A stretch of 64,000 nt of DNA from Dysidea avara (GCF_963678975.1 NC_089285.1:6434694-6498693), one strand, 5' to 3'; positions 1 to 10,566 are shown, counted from the first letter of the stretch. Notes: generated by a model from the sequence alone, not told the origin. A program made the numbers and translations.

Positions 1-775
1 GAAACAATAGTATTTCTACTCAACTTGGAAAGCCAGTTTTATATCCATATCTGTTGTAGTTTTAGATCGATATCTTCTTCCAAGATTAAATAATATTGAT
101 ACGATTTCTAATTAAGCTCCAATAGAACCTACGCTTGAATATAATGGAGTCCCCCAAATAAAGCATCCTTTTACAATCTGTGACATCATTTGGGATAAGG
201 CTTATTTCCTTTACCTACCCAGAGACCTAAAGTGTAAAGATCTCTATAAATGGAAATTATTTTTCCATATATACCCAGGATCTATCCAAAATGGCAACGG
301 AGTGGCACTAGTGTTTCAACTGTCTCACATTCTTGCCAAATTAGATAAGAGAGTGACTTAATAATAAGGCAGCAGGTCTGTAAAACATTTCTTTATTAGA
401 TCACTATGGTACTTGCCCTATGTGCAAGAACATATCCACATTAAACATTTTAATGCCAGACCAAGCATTAAACACCAGTACTGCTATGTAGAGTACATGG
501 TGATATCACATTTTTAAAGAGCATGAGGTTTCCTATGCCATCCTGCTGAAATTAATGATACCAAACATTAGAGTTTATTGTTTGTGGTTTTGACAGGAAT
601 GTATTTCAAGTGTTCAGTGCATCTTCCCTACCAGTGACTTCAACATGCTGTAAAGGACAAACAATCCTTACATGCAGGAGAACCAATGCGACAATAATTA
701 ATATATGGAAGCATAAATATAAGTGTCCTATATTTGCTGTGCAGCGTGCATGTTGATAGAAGGAATCCAAACAAT
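1..775. other. gene-free AT-rich stretch
   Basis: I see no gene, exon with good splice sites, or recognisable repeat in this stretch. Stops are frequent in all frames. Confidence 0.5.
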
Positions 776-948
776 AAAAAGTAGTGAAACAAGAGAAGAA
801 CGATAGTAGCTATTACAGCATAGCTCGGTGGGAAATCCCTACTTTGGCATGGTATAGCAATTATTTTGTGTCCAATGCCAAAGTAGGGATTCCCACCAAG
901 CTATGCTGTAATAGCTACTATCATTCATCTCTTGTTTCACTACTTTTT
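776..948. mobile_element. foldback MITE, AAAAAGTA family
   Basis: A long inverted repeat: the left arm beginning AAAAAGTAGTGAAACAAG is mirrored at 931-948 and the arms stay complementary almost to the centre, leaving a short loop near 860-875. The ends resemble those of larger palindromes at 31272-31562 and 37040-37256, which contain AAAAAGTACTGAAACAAG. It has no coding capacity; the short plus-strand frame inside is a by-product of the palindrome. Confidence 0.75.
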
Positions 949-1880
949 ACCACTTGGCTCCCTACTTCATTTTTAAACTTATAATTTTTAATATACTAGT
1001 TTGTTTAATTTTTGTTAAAGCATACAGCTAGCTATAAACATGTGACTGTTCTATTAGGGTGACTGCTGCATTAGAGTATCTCGAGTCAGTCTGCAAAGAT
1101 GTGTGCTTGCCCAAATGGGGTGTGGTCATCGTGATTTCGATCGATTATTAGAATCAGCCTTCCAACTTGAAGGTGTGTGGTCACTGACTAGCTATTCCGT
1201 CACCTAGCGTAAAAGGGGTGTGTCATTGTGGTTTCAATCGATAGATTGATAATGCATAGAATAAAGAATGGGCTTGTGACCTATCGTGAAGATACAGGTA
1301 GCCAGTACCTCCGTACAGTAGCATAGTCTAAGTGCCTTAAATAATCTTGTGGCGTCTATTATGCTGCTTAAAGAAAGTGTTGATACGGAAAATTAATGCC
1401 TCGATATGGTTTCGTTGTATGAAGAAGAAGACAAGCAGAAGATGAAAGAAGAGACAAGGTGCAGAGGACCTACACTCGTCGGAACCCCAAAAGGCACATC
1501 CCACTGGTGAGTTTGTTATTGTGGCGTAAAATGGTGGCCGTGCACTGCTTCGTTTGACCTGTAGCCTTGCGACTGTGGTCAGTGAGTGAGGCAGTGAGGC
1601 TAAAATTCAAGTTTTTGGCGATTTTTAAAATTTTATATCCGGCCACCTGTAAGTGTTTTGTTGCATTTGATGCTGTTTTATGTATTATATGGACTAGCAC
1701 CATTCCATAAAGGTGATTTTGGTCGTGTAAAATATATCTAGGGTGATTTTTAAAGGCAGAGTTTTGGGCAGCGCACAAAAGTTTCACCACAATCCCTACC
1801 GTTTGATAGAGTAGAGGCTGGTATTGTGATGGGTCACATAGCTTTAAAAAAGTTGAGTGGGTTAAATCTTGCAGATTTAG
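949..1880. other. intergenic, no supported gene
   Basis: Contains one copy of the dispersed CTCTATTAGAG-type motif (about 1046-1076) and a short imperfect direct repeat (GGGGTGTGGTCAT near 1117, GGGGTGTGTCATT near 1215). An open frame on the minus strand at 1470-1790 (106 codons) has no domain I recognise and no clear splice or promoter signals; I treat it as unproven. Confidence 0.4.
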
Positions 1881-2245
1881 GGCAAGTTATAATAACCGGA
1901 ACCAGAATCAGGAATGGAACTGAACAGAACGGAATGACTAAACCAAGTGAAGAAACCAAAGCTGAATCCGAACCTAACACTAACACTAACCTAAGGTTTG
2001 CCTGTTAAGCATAATGATGTCTTTCACTGTCTCACTGTTTGTATGAAGGTAAGTTTTTGGTGAGTTTGTGGCGAGATAGGGTTGGCCCAGCTTTGCTGAG
2101 ATGCTCACTTCGCTGGCTCCAACCCTAGTTCACCTCAAACTCACCAAAAACTTACCTTCAACTAGTGTGCTTGATAGTGGAGTTATCAGAGTGACCGTTC
2201 CATTGCTGATTCCGGTTCCGGTTATTATAACTTGTCCAGATTTAG
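1881..2245. mobile_element. foldback element with nested inverted arms
   Basis: Outer arms: GTTATAATAACCGGAACC near 1885 is the reverse complement of the segment near 2213-2231. Inner arms: GAAGGTAAGTTTTTGGTGAG at 2045 pairs with the segment ending at 2159. A related copy lies at 51605-52255, sharing GAAGAAACCAAAGCTGAA and the GAAGGTAA arms. Non-coding; probably a MITE family, class not assigned. Confidence 0.6.
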
Positions 2246-2284
2246 GAGTAAAAAGATAGAACCTATTCAGATCATTATAGATAG

Positions 2285-2823
2285 TACAGTGGAACCTGTC
2301 TATAATGGTCACCTTGGGACCAGATATATTTGGCCTTTATATACAGGTGGCTGTTATAGAGAAAACCTGCATAAGGTGGTCTGCAGCATTTTAGTGGCTA
2401 TGACCGTTATAAATGAGTAATTACTGTATTATTAAGAGGCTCGCGCCAACCGCAACACAGTATAGTCTTTATACAGAAAGGACAAGGTGAGTTTGTTATG
2501 AACGTTGGTTATAGCTATTGAATACGTTTAAGCAATGAAGCCTGGTAGTTTGTATAGCATGAAACGGTGCCGCTGTGGAGTCAGACTATTGGCTTAACAA
2601 GCCACCATAAAAGGAAGCGACCACTATACAAAGGATGAAGTTATGTATACAGTGATTCATAGGAGAATTCTTGGTTGGCCGTTATACATGTTAGACAGGT
2701 GACTGCTTAATGCAGACCACAATGCATACATTTTTATGGGAAAATATTTGGGGCCTCGTGATCATGGCCGTTATGCAAAGGTGACCAAATAACCCAAGTG
2801 ACCGTAACACAGGTTCCACTGTA
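2285..2823. mobile_element. Tigger/pogo-like MITE
   Basis: Begins TACAGTGGAACCTGT and ends with its reverse complement, giving a TA at each outer edge. The internal sequence next to the ends (GGTCACCTTGGGACC) recurs in the smaller element at 18522. CAGTGGAACCTG-type ends with TA target duplication are typical of TcMar/pogo-Tigger DNA transposons; this copy carries no transposase, so it is non-autonomous. The superfamily call rests on the ends only. Confidence 0.7.
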
Positions 2824-3440
2824 ATTATAAGTCAATCACAAATCTAGCTAATTATGGGATGATATAGCTCCTATAATGTACTACATCATATTGACATATT
2901 GTCAATGATTCTCTTTGTACCACTCACTATGTAGTTAAGAGTACAAATATGTAAAGTAGACATATGAAGTCAAATAATCTTTTCCGACTGTCTACAGTGT
3001 CCTGCTACCCTTTACATATGAAATCTACCGTAATTAAATATGAAATAGTCAACTTACAAGCACAGCATCTCATAATATCCCCATATGTCTCATAATACAC
3101 ACATCTACAGTGTTCCAGAAAATTTATCTAAAGACCACCACAAGGCAGGAGTTTTTTTGAATTTTTAAGGGTAATGTAGTTTTATGGGTACACTTTCCCT
3201 TAGTAGTAGTGGGAAATACCAGGGTTACAGTTTTAGGTATTTTTCAATGTTTTGAAGTTAAGTGTCTCACAAGTCACAACTATACCACCACTATTCTACG
3301 TAGTAGACTTTTAGTAGCTAAATTCCTTTTGTAAACACCTTTTAGAGCTTTACAATACAATAAGACTGTTGATATTTAGAGCTCAGTAGTCATTCCAGTT
3401 GCGATTAGAAAAAACTTTTTCCTACCGCTTCACCATCATG
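2824..3440. other. gene-free stretch
   Basis: AT-rich sequence with no open frame, splice-flanked exon or recognisable repeat that I can support. Confidence 0.4.
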
Positions 3441-3467
3441 GCTAACTATCCAGTTCCGGCAATACAA

Positions 3468-3716
3468 TTAATCATTCCATACCATTGAAACTGCTTCCGC
3501 CACCACATCATCTAACATATTATCGTCTATTTTTGATGTCTTGCTTATTCCCTTTGCTCTGCAATAACGCTGTAACGAGCGTGCACTGAAGCCCTTTTCT
3601 CCGGGATATGCTGTCTGCAACTGCTGGCTCAACTCAGAGTAAGTGAAACGTTCTATTTCTACTTTCTCTTTTATAAAACTCTCCATAGAAGATCCAAGTG
3701 ACTCTAAAGTAGCCAT
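3468..3716 (-). pseudogene. exon-like fragment with HTH-type motif
   Basis: A minus-strand frame of 82 codons from an ATG at 3716 to a stop at 3468. It contains YSELSQQLQTAYPGEKGFSA followed by RSLQRYCRAKGI, a pattern I associate with the N-terminal DNA-binding (helix-turn-helix-like) part of invertebrate and fish proteins that carry an integrase-type core domain. No integrase catalytic domain is visible nearby. A possible acceptor (ACAATTTTAG) sits upstream near 3786 and a possible donor (ATG|GTATGG) near the 3' end, so this may be one internal exon of a longer gene or a detached fragment. The frame upstream of the acceptor runs through a 12-bp tandem repeat and gives a monotonous LITS peptide, which argues that the repeat is intronic. 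Family assignment is from memory of the motif. Confidence 0.35.
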
Positions 3717-3789
3717 ATTCGAATCTGACACAACATCATCAGGCACGTGCCGGGGGGTTTCCAGGCGTTTCAGGAAACCCCTACTAAAA

Positions 3790-3864
3790 TTGTCAGTAAT
3801 AAGCGACGTAATAAGCGACGTAATAAGCGACGTAATAAGCGACGTAATAAGCGACGTAATAAGC
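3790..3864. repeat. 12-bp tandem repeat, about 5 to 6 copies
   Basis: The unit GTAATAAGCGAC is repeated head to tail almost perfectly. Being a multiple of three it keeps reading frames open on both strands, creating artificial repetitive peptides. Confidence 0.9.
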
Positions 3865-3974
3865 AAAACCCAGGCCATAGTGCTGCTAATTTGTTTGCAA
3901 ACAAGAAATACCACGAGTATAGCTACATCAATCAATGTACAGTACTATTATAGTGGCAAATCCGAGGGTGGGGT

Positions 3975-4037
3975 CTATTCTACGGAAAGGAACGGAAAGG
4001 AACGGAACGGAATGATGGACTAAACCACGGAACGGAA
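3975..4037. repeat. GGAAC-rich short repeat
   Basis: Short iterations of GGAACGGAAC around ATGATGGACTAAACCACG. A related fragment (GAACGGAATGACTAAACCA) occurs near 1928, so this is a dispersed motif rather than a local microsatellite only. Confidence 0.5.
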
Positions 4038-4785
4038 CGCTTTCTCAAATTGAAGCTTGCAACTTACCATTGCTGAAACTTCCCTTATAAGTTAGCAGTG
4101 GCACCTCCAGTGGGTGATTAAACATAAGATAAAAAGAATTAACGGATCGATTGTGGGTTTTTGTTGGTTGTCATTAGTAACGAAGTATTAATTATGGGAT
4201 GAGCTGTATCAGTGATGTTCATCCATGGTTCATCTACGGAAGGGAACTTTATGTGAGCTGTTTTTCTTATTTAGACTTTAGAAAACAGTCTGGGCCGGTC
4301 TTTCAAGTCATAAGTCAGTGTATAAATAAAGCAAGCAGGAAGATACTGGTAACAGGAAAGAGCCAGCTGAATTAAAACTTGAAGAATTTTGTGCAGTGTG
4401 TGAGGAGCAAATATTTTGGCAGACCGCAAGGAGGGTATATTCTGCAAACATCACTGAAGTGTATGCATGGAGTTATTTATATACTAACAGCTGGTGCAGT
4501 GGACTAATGCCGTATTCAATAGTGAGCTGATTTTATCTGTTGCACAATTCAAGGATGTGTCTGACTGCTAGCCTTGAATCAGGCTAAATGCCAAAACTTC
4601 AAGATCAGCCAAATCTCTATTATAAGCCGCATGTGAAACCATGCCCGTAGCCACCAGGCAAACGTGATTTGGACCAGGATGTGTATATAATTTCAATGTA
4701 TCTAGTCAGACCTGAAATGGAACACTCACATTAATTACATACCACCTAAGAACCTAGGATTTCTTAAGTAACATTTCACATGCTT
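4038..4785. other. gene-free stretch 3' of the LINE
   Basis: No open frame or repeat I can support. The LINE 3' tail begins at about 4786. Confidence 0.4.
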
Positions 4786-4860
4786 TTTATTATTATTTAA
4801 TTTTGCTGTGAAAACTTCACAAACAGAAGAATATACACAGATATAATATAATAAATAATG

Positions 4861-7725
4861 TTAGCTATTGATTGCAAAATAATAGTTACGTAGCAGAGAT
4901 TTGAATATGTCAGTGTTTTCCGCTTCAAAGATGTAGCGAGGTAGTACATTCCATTGCCTTGATGTTGATGGTATAAAGGAGTATTTGTAGGTGTCAGTGT
5001 TACAAAATGGTTCGATGAGTCTGAACATATGGCATGATCTGGTCTGTAGCTGGTACTGTGATGTCTGTAGATGAAACTCAGGTATGTATTCAGGTGGTAA
5101 ATAGACATTTTGTTTAAGAATGTTGTATAGCACAGTTAAGGAGAGCTGTTCTCTTCGAGACTCTAGTGATTCCCACTTAAGTTCGTTAACCATCTGTGTT
5201 ACACTAGCATGATAGGAGTATATACCTTTGACATATCGTGCAGCATGCCTCTGAACGTTTTCTAAAGCGATCTTGTCAGTTGTTAAATGAGGGTTCCAGA
5301 CTGTAGTTGCATATTCAAGTTTAGGGCGTACTAGGCTAAGGTAGGCTCTCTCTCTAAGATGAATAGATGATGTCCTCAAGTTACGCTTTAGCAGACCAAG
5401 CATCTGATTTGCTTTGGAGGTGATAGATTGGATATGTAGGTGCCACTTCAAATCACTCTGAATAATGATGCCTAAATATTTGTAATGTTCAACAGGTGAG
5501 AGGAAATGATTGTGTAGTCTGTAGGGAGTAATGATTTTATTTCTTCTAGGATGTAAAACAGTCATGGTAAAGCACTTTGATACATTTAGTCTCATCAGCC
5601 ATCTCTGCTGCCATTCTTTTAACGCACATAAATCTTCTTGTAACCTCTCAGCATCTTCAGGGGTACGGATAGCCCTATATATTATACAGTCATCAGCGAA
5701 AAGTTTAATAGAACTATGTAAAATGGATTCCGGTAGATCATTGATATAGATGGAGAAAAGAGTAGGGCCAAGGACTGTGCCTTGAGGGACACCAGACAGT
5801 ACTGGGCATCTGGGAGATGAAATACCATCTAGCACAACACACTGCGTTCGATGATTCAAAAATGAGGAGATCCAGTTTTTCAAATTTCCTCTAATGCCAT
5901 ACCAGTCTAATTTGTACAGTAGACGTTGGTGTGGTACTGTGTCGAAAGCCTTTGCAAAGTCAGTGAAGATAATATCTGTCTGTATTCCAGTATCATAGCA
6001 ACAGGATAGATCATGTAATAGTGTGATAAGTAATGTTTCACAAGAACGAGAATGACGAAAGCCGTACTGATGATCACTTAGGATGTTGTTGGTTTCTAAA
6101 TGTTTCATGATGTTTGAGTTTACAATTTGTTCAAATAATTTAGAGACAATGGAAGTTAGTGAAATTGGTCGATAATTGGAAGGTTGTTGTCGGTTACCCT
6201 GCTTAAAGATTGGTGTAATATTTGCAGATCGCCACTCATCAGGAATGACTCCAGAGTCTGAGGAGCACTGAAACAATGTTCTTAAGAAGGGGGATATAAC
6301 ATCAGTTGTTTCTTTAAGTACTCTTCCATGTATTTGATCAGGTCCACAAGCTTTATTGGGGTTGATGTTAAGCAAGAGGTTGTAAACGCCTTCTACAGAT
6401 GTGTTCACATCAGACATTGTTGGATGGGGGCTGGGACCCTTGTCTGGTAGTGAGGATTTTGGTTCCTTAGTGAACACAGACTGGAACTGTTGGTTTAGTA
6501 CTTTAGCCTTATCCAAACTAGTTTCATAACTAGTGCCATCGCATTTCAGCACAGGTATATTGGTATTTTCCTTCCTTAGAGCTTTGATGTAAGACCAAAA
6601 CCTTTTCTGGTTTGAGTGAGGATGCCCTTCTGGAGAAATAAGGTTATTTGTATAAGACCAGTATGCAGATCTTAGTTCCTTCTGGACAAGATGTTTCAAA
6701 GATTTAAATTCAGCATAGTTGGCTTCTGAAAATGAATTTTTACATAGTTTATACAGCCTATCCCGTTTTCTCATCAGTCTTTTGATGTTTTGATTCATCC
6801 ATGGCAATCCCCGTCGTGCTTTTGTATGTTTATGCGGGATATATTTGTCTACAACCTGGGCAATGGAGTGCTTAAATTTTGACCACAACTCTTCTACATT
6901 TGTCTCTTCAAAAGTGCCAACGTGGTCGGATGTGAGAAGGGTGTAAAGTTCCTCTTTGAGTGCATTCCAGTTTGCCCTGTTGTACATGTAGATGGATCGT
7001 GGGATTTGTCTGGTATGATCTACTTTAGCATTTACTTCAAAGCAAACGATATCATGGTCACTAATTCCAGCTATGCTTTGAATGTTGAGTATGGTGGAAG
7101 GTTTATTTGAAGATACTAAATCTAGCGTGTTGAAATCGCGTGTAGGAAAAGTGACAAGCTATTGAAGTCCATGATCTTGCAGGATTTCTAATGAATATTC
7201 ATGTATTGCTCTGAACGATGAGCTATGTTTTACGAGGCTTTCTGACCAGTCGATACCTGGTAGGTTGAAATCACCAGTTAATAGGATAGTGGGGTTGTTC
7301 GTAGTTTCATTTAATTGGTGTAATGATAAGTCTAGTTGGGTGAGAGAGTATTCGTCATTGATATGTGGTCTATAGTATGCTGCTATGTACAATGGGGAGC
7401 CAGAAATTATTAGTTTTGCCCATATGATCTCGCAGTCCGTGCTGAGAGAAGGTAGATCAACAGATGAGAGCTTATTAGAAACTGCTAGGAGCACTCCTCC
7501 ATACCCATCAGGCCTGTCTTTGCGATAGATATTATAACCAAGTTCAGGTGGGATTATTTCACTATTCATTACATCTGGGGTTAACCACGTTTCTGTTCCA
7601 GCAAGAATGTCTGGTTTCTCTTTATCAATCAAAGCTATCAGATCAGGTTTTTTATTCCGGATTGATTGAAAATTTATAAGTAGAATTTTTAAATGATTAG
7701 AAGTCTTATTACATGTTGCAGGTAG
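4861..7725 (-). pseudogene. LINE ORF2: endonuclease plus reverse transcriptase, one stop
   Basis: Single frame from the codon after the ORF1 stop to 4861, interrupted once by TAG at 7159-7161 (context CAA TAG CTT; one base change from CAG). Endonuclease motifs in order: LLINFQSIRNK, GTETWL, YYRPH, TGDFNLPGIDW, and SDHD at about 7050-7062. Reverse transcriptase after the methionine at 6987: NYRPISLTSIVSKLFEQ, GFRHSRSC, DFAKAFDTVPH, LSGVPQGTVLGP (about residue 400 of that segment), FADD (about residue 430), and the thumb motif YKYLGIIIQSDLKW. The two catalytic aspartates of FADD are intact. The enzyme copies element RNA into DNA at a nick made by the endonuclease. The continuity across the TAG shows the stop is a lesion, not a gene boundary. 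Confidence 0.85.
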
Positions 7726-7728
7726 TCA
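7723..7728 (-). promoter_or_regulatory. UGA-CUA stop context between ORF1 and ORF2
   Basis: On the minus strand ORF1 reads GCT TCT AAT TGA CTA CCT and ORF2 continues in the same frame. UGA followed by CUA is the best documented leaky-stop context in eukaryotes. The endonuclease motif NFQSIRNK comes before the first in-frame methionine of ORF2, so an ATG start would lose it. Readthrough is therefore an attractive route for ORF2, but a simple loss of a sense codon in this copy is also possible. Confidence 0.45.
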
Positions 7729-8145
7729 ATTAGAAGCTTGGTCAGGAGGTGGCGTTTTTGTAGCAGTTGCAGATAATCTGTTCATAAGTTGGTTCTGAAT
7801 TGTTGCATGAAGTTTATTAAGTACGAATAAGCTTTGATTTCGGATCTTTATGAATTGCCTGGCTACTCCCTTTTCTATCAAACATCTTCTTTCTTTTAGC
7901 AAAAGAGATTCTGCAACTCTTTCTTCAGCAGTAAGATCAGGCTTCACAAAAACTGGTTTGGAAAGCTTGCTCTTTCCGTTCAGGATGCTGGAGGCATCTG
8001 TGTATCTTAAGAACTTGACTAGGACAGGTCTGGGTCTGTTTGCCTCCGGATTATATTTCCCCAAACGATAACAGTCTTTGATTGAGCTTTCATCAATTGG
8101 AGGACTTTCTAGTTTTTGAAAAAGCTGATGTAACACTTTTAACAT
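7726..8145 (-). CDS. LINE ORF1, C-terminal part (RRM-like)
   Basis: Continuation of ORF1 after a frameshift, overlapping the upstream frame by about 50 bases. It contains DCYRLGKYNPEANRPRPVLV and KFLRYTDASSILNGKSKL, typical of the C-terminal RNA-binding region of ORF1 proteins in this LINE group. The ATG at 8145 is an internal methionine created by the shift, not the true start. The frame ends at TGA 7726-7728 and the next codon is CTA; the same frame then runs straight into the endonuclease of ORF2. Confidence 0.75.
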   Translation of the reverse strand: MLKVLHQLFQKLESPPIDESSIKDCYRLGKYNPEANRPRPVLVKFLRYTDASSILNGKSKLSKPVFVKPDLTAEERVAESLLLKERRCLIEKGVARQFIKIRNQSLFVLNKLHATIQNQLMNRLSATATKTPPPDQASN

Positions 8146-8698
8146 CCATTTGCAGCCTGTCCTGTCTAGTAGTATTGGAAGGGTTTTCTTCTAGGCCATA
8201 CACAACTACATTTAATTTTCTTTCAGGTGGGGCTGCTTGCTGGCTTTTTGGTTCACTGGGCTTTGTAGGAACAGGTGGAGTAGTTTCATTGATTGGGGCT
8301 GGTAAAGGCTCTTGAGCTCCTTCTAATTTTGCTAGTTTATTAGATAGTGATTTTACGGTTTCCTTCAGATCACATATTTCCTTGTATTGCTTAGTGCATG
8401 TACAAAATGAACACAAATAAGGGGTGGACTCGTTCAAATTGTCAAAAGCAGGGCGTGACAAACCAGCACACATACGATGGATCCACCCTTGGCAGTCCCC
8501 TTCACAGAAAACTGCGTCTTGGCCCTCAGTGGATTCACTAGCCTCTAGTATACTGCAGTCACAAACTATACATACCTCGCATTTGTTGTCTTCTTCGAGC
8601 GTACCCTTCGTCTTTTTTCCAGCAACGCCTGACGGAGGAGTGTTGTGTACTGGTTGCTTCCGCTTCGTAGTCCTTCTCGTGTGTTTAGGGGTGCTCAT
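8093..8698 (-). CDS. LINE ORF1, N-terminal part (PHD finger)
   Basis: 201 codons from ATG. Residues 1-35 are basic. Residues about 39-98 carry a Cys/His cluster of PHD type: CEVCIVCDC, then AVFCEGDCQGWIHRMCAGLS, then YLCSFC. A lysine/glutamate-rich segment with heptad-like leucines (about 105-122) suggests a short coiled coil. It then enters an RRM-like region at LNVVVYGLEENPS. The frame is lost at about 8100-8145 and continues in the frame ending at 7726, so an indel splits ORF1. In this LINE group ORF1 proteins bind the element RNA and help form the ribonucleoprotein. Confidence 0.8.
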   Translation of the reverse strand: MSTPKHTRRTTKRKQPVHNTPPSGVAGKKTKGTLEEDNKCEVCIVCDCSILEASESTEGQDAVFCEGDCQGWIHRMCAGLSRPAFDNLNESTPYLCSFCTCTKQYKEICDLKETVKSLSNKLAKLEGAQEPLPAPINETTPPVPTKPSEPKSQQAAPPERKLNVVVYGLEENPSNTTRQDRLQMDVKSVTSAFSKTRKSSN

Positions 8699-8836
8699 TT
8701 CGTCTTGGGCATTCCAAATAGTGCTTCCCGTTGGTAATATCTTTAAAACTAACTATCTTCAACGAGTAGATTCTACCGTGTGATGTTAGATAGTTCAGAA
8801 AATTACTAGTAACGCAAAAAAAAAAAAGAAAACATA

Positions 8837-8868
8837 CAAAACAGGTTAAAAAATTTTAACCTGTTTTG
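8837..8868. repeat. perfect hairpin plus third copy
   Basis: CAAAACAGGTTAAAA (8837-8851) is followed after two bases by its exact reverse complement to 8868. A third copy of CAAAACAGGTTAAA in direct orientation starts at 8881. The site lies just upstream of the LINE 5' end. Confidence 0.8.
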
Positions 8869-8899
8869 CTTCACTTCAAACAAAACAGGTTAAATTTTT

Positions 8900-9307
8900 T
8901 CGTCTATTTTCAAGTGATTCCCAGTCCAGCTGGTCCATGAAATTACAATGGGATCACATGTATTTGTTACAGTGCGGGCTGTCCTGTGTTGGATCTACTC
9001 TAGAGTTGAAATTTCAAGGTAGACTCACTGCCAATGTACTGACACTAGTACTGTTGTAGCATGTTTAAGTGGAGGACAAATGAAATAGTAATGCTAGATT
9101 ATTTATGTACACAAATTTTTCATAATGAAATTGATATCCCATTTTGATTTGTACTTCCACTTTGCAACATATTCAAGAACAAGAAGCTACCACACTTAAT
9201 CTCCAACCACTGTCATTAATTAACCAAGATCTCACTAGTCTGTAATTCACCTTACTGTAGTGATTTTATTGATTCATCTGTATGTTTTCTTCATTTTCCT
9301 TTGAAGT
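8900..9307. other. gene-free stretch
   Basis: No gene or repeat recognised. Confidence 0.4.
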
Positions 9308-9562
9308 TGTACCAAGAGTTCATAATAAGGTGGAGAGTGTCTAACTTGAATGCATTCACCAAACACCCTGCTTATAGTAACACCTCGGCCTTATTTCAGA
9401 ACAAAGGCTTTACCTTCTTCAGCAACACTAATCAACAGTTTTCTATCCCCCAGTAAAGGTGTTGATTTGATGAAAGGTGAACTTTACGCAGGGTGTTTGT
9501 ACAGGCCATACTGAGAGTTAGACACTCTCCCCCATACAAATATTACGAACTCTTCGTTGTAC
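9308..9562. mobile_element. MITE, GAGAGTGTCTAACTT family
   Basis: Inverted ends: AAGAGTTCATAATAAGG leading into GAGAGTGTCTAACTT, mirrored by GAGTTAGACACTCTC and CGAACTCTT at the right. A second family member with the same subterminal motif lies at 15368-15628. No coding capacity. Confidence 0.6.
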
Positions 9563-9632
9563 AGTATAGGTAAACAAAGATAAGTTTCTCTCCCATCTTA
9601 TTCTAGGATTTCTATTGACTAGGAAAATTCAA

Positions 9633-10273
9633 TTATTTGTATACAGGCTCAAAATTGAGAAAATATAAAGAAAGTGAATTAATATTATAGTCAGTTTGCT
9701 TTTGGATATTTAATGTCTCCAACCGCAACAAAAATTCGATGAATCCATGCATCTCATCACTGGTCGTCTGAACATTCTGAAAGTGATACCTCACTTGAGG
9801 GACTCCAGGGTGAACAGATATTGCATCAGATGAAGTACTATCTAAAGCTACTTGTTGTGACCTTCTGGTGAGCCAAGTATTGACCAACTGGCAGATGTGA
9901 TTGTTGATACCATAGTGTCCTAATTTAACTAATATAATCTTTGATGTGGGACACTATCAAACGCTTTAGCAAAGTCAAGGAGAATGACATCGGTTTGTTT
10001 CTGTTGGTCTAGAGCACATGACAAGTCTTCTACCAGTGAAATAAATTGGGTAACACAAGAGTGCTGGGTATCAATGAGAATGTTGTTAGAGTTTAAATGT
10101 TCCATTATGGAATGATATATAATGTGTTCCATAGTTTTGGAGCACACAGAAGTCAGTGATATTGGTCGGTAGCTTGCGGTACTAGTACGGTTTTCTTTCT
10201 TGAAAACCGGACATGCATTGGCCATGAACCAATTGGATGGTAGTATACCTGTGAACAAGGTATTACGGAACAA
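9633..10273 (-). pseudogene. decayed LINE reverse transcriptase fragment
   Basis: Two open segments in different frames (9929-10273 and 9633-9887) join into one RT core. The first has SYRPISLTSVCSKTMEHII and LLDFAKAFDSVPHQRL; the second resumes with VKLGHYGI, LVNTWLTRRSQQVAL and HPGVPQ. A one-base insertion near 9935 separates them. The catalytic (F/Y)ADD block, the endonuclease and ORF1 are absent, so this is a truncated dead copy. It is related to, but clearly different from, the element at 4.8-8.8 kb. Confidence 0.8.
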
Positions 10274-10520
10274 TTAGCTGCAGGTATACAACTAGCGTCT
10301 TTATCAAATCGAGCGTGCATTACAAAAAAGTATCCGACCTTTGTTAGCCTGAAGAACCTTCATGTTACGGTATAGTGATGATGGGAGTCATCGTTATTTC
10401 ATTGGTCCATTTTCACGTGACACCATAAACGTGATGACCACATCCGCGATATAGTTACGTCATCTAAAATTAGCTAATGATCAGGTAGTTAACGCCCATC
10501 AGTTGTTTGACGGAGCTTGC
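10274..10520 (+). other. upstream region of the RING-like gene
   Basis: Contains no coding sequence. It ends in a TATA element and is the presumed promoter-proximal region of the following gene. Confidence 0.4.
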
Positions 10521-10527
10521 TATAAAA
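10521..10527 (+). promoter_or_regulatory. TATA box
   Basis: TATAAAA 46 bases upstream of the ATG at 10567, a suitable distance for a start of transcription near 10550. The only upstream ATG (10531) ends after three further codons. Confidence 0.5.
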
Positions 10528-10566
10528 GCTATGTGCAAATCGTAATTGTCGCATAAAGTTATTTTG

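Larger units (their letters stand above)
4786..8790 (-). mobile_element. near full-length CR1/L2-like LINE
   Basis: A non-LTR retrotransposon on the minus strand, about 4 kb. In order it holds ORF1 (PHD finger, coiled region, RRM-like region), then ORF2 (apurinic-type endonuclease and reverse transcriptase), then a short 3' UTR ending in an AATAATAATAAAA-type tail near 4789-4802. The PHD-finger ORF1 plus endonuclease-RT arrangement and the RT motifs fit the Jockey/CR1/L2 group. Damage is light: one frameshift in ORF1 and one in-frame TAG in ORF2, suggesting a fairly recent insertion. The 5' boundary near 8790 is approximate and I could not identify a target-site duplication. Confidence 0.85.

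Noticed and set aside
1470-1790. 106-codon minus-strand frame
   Set aside because: No domain, no good start context and no splice signals; it lies between repeats and could be part of one.
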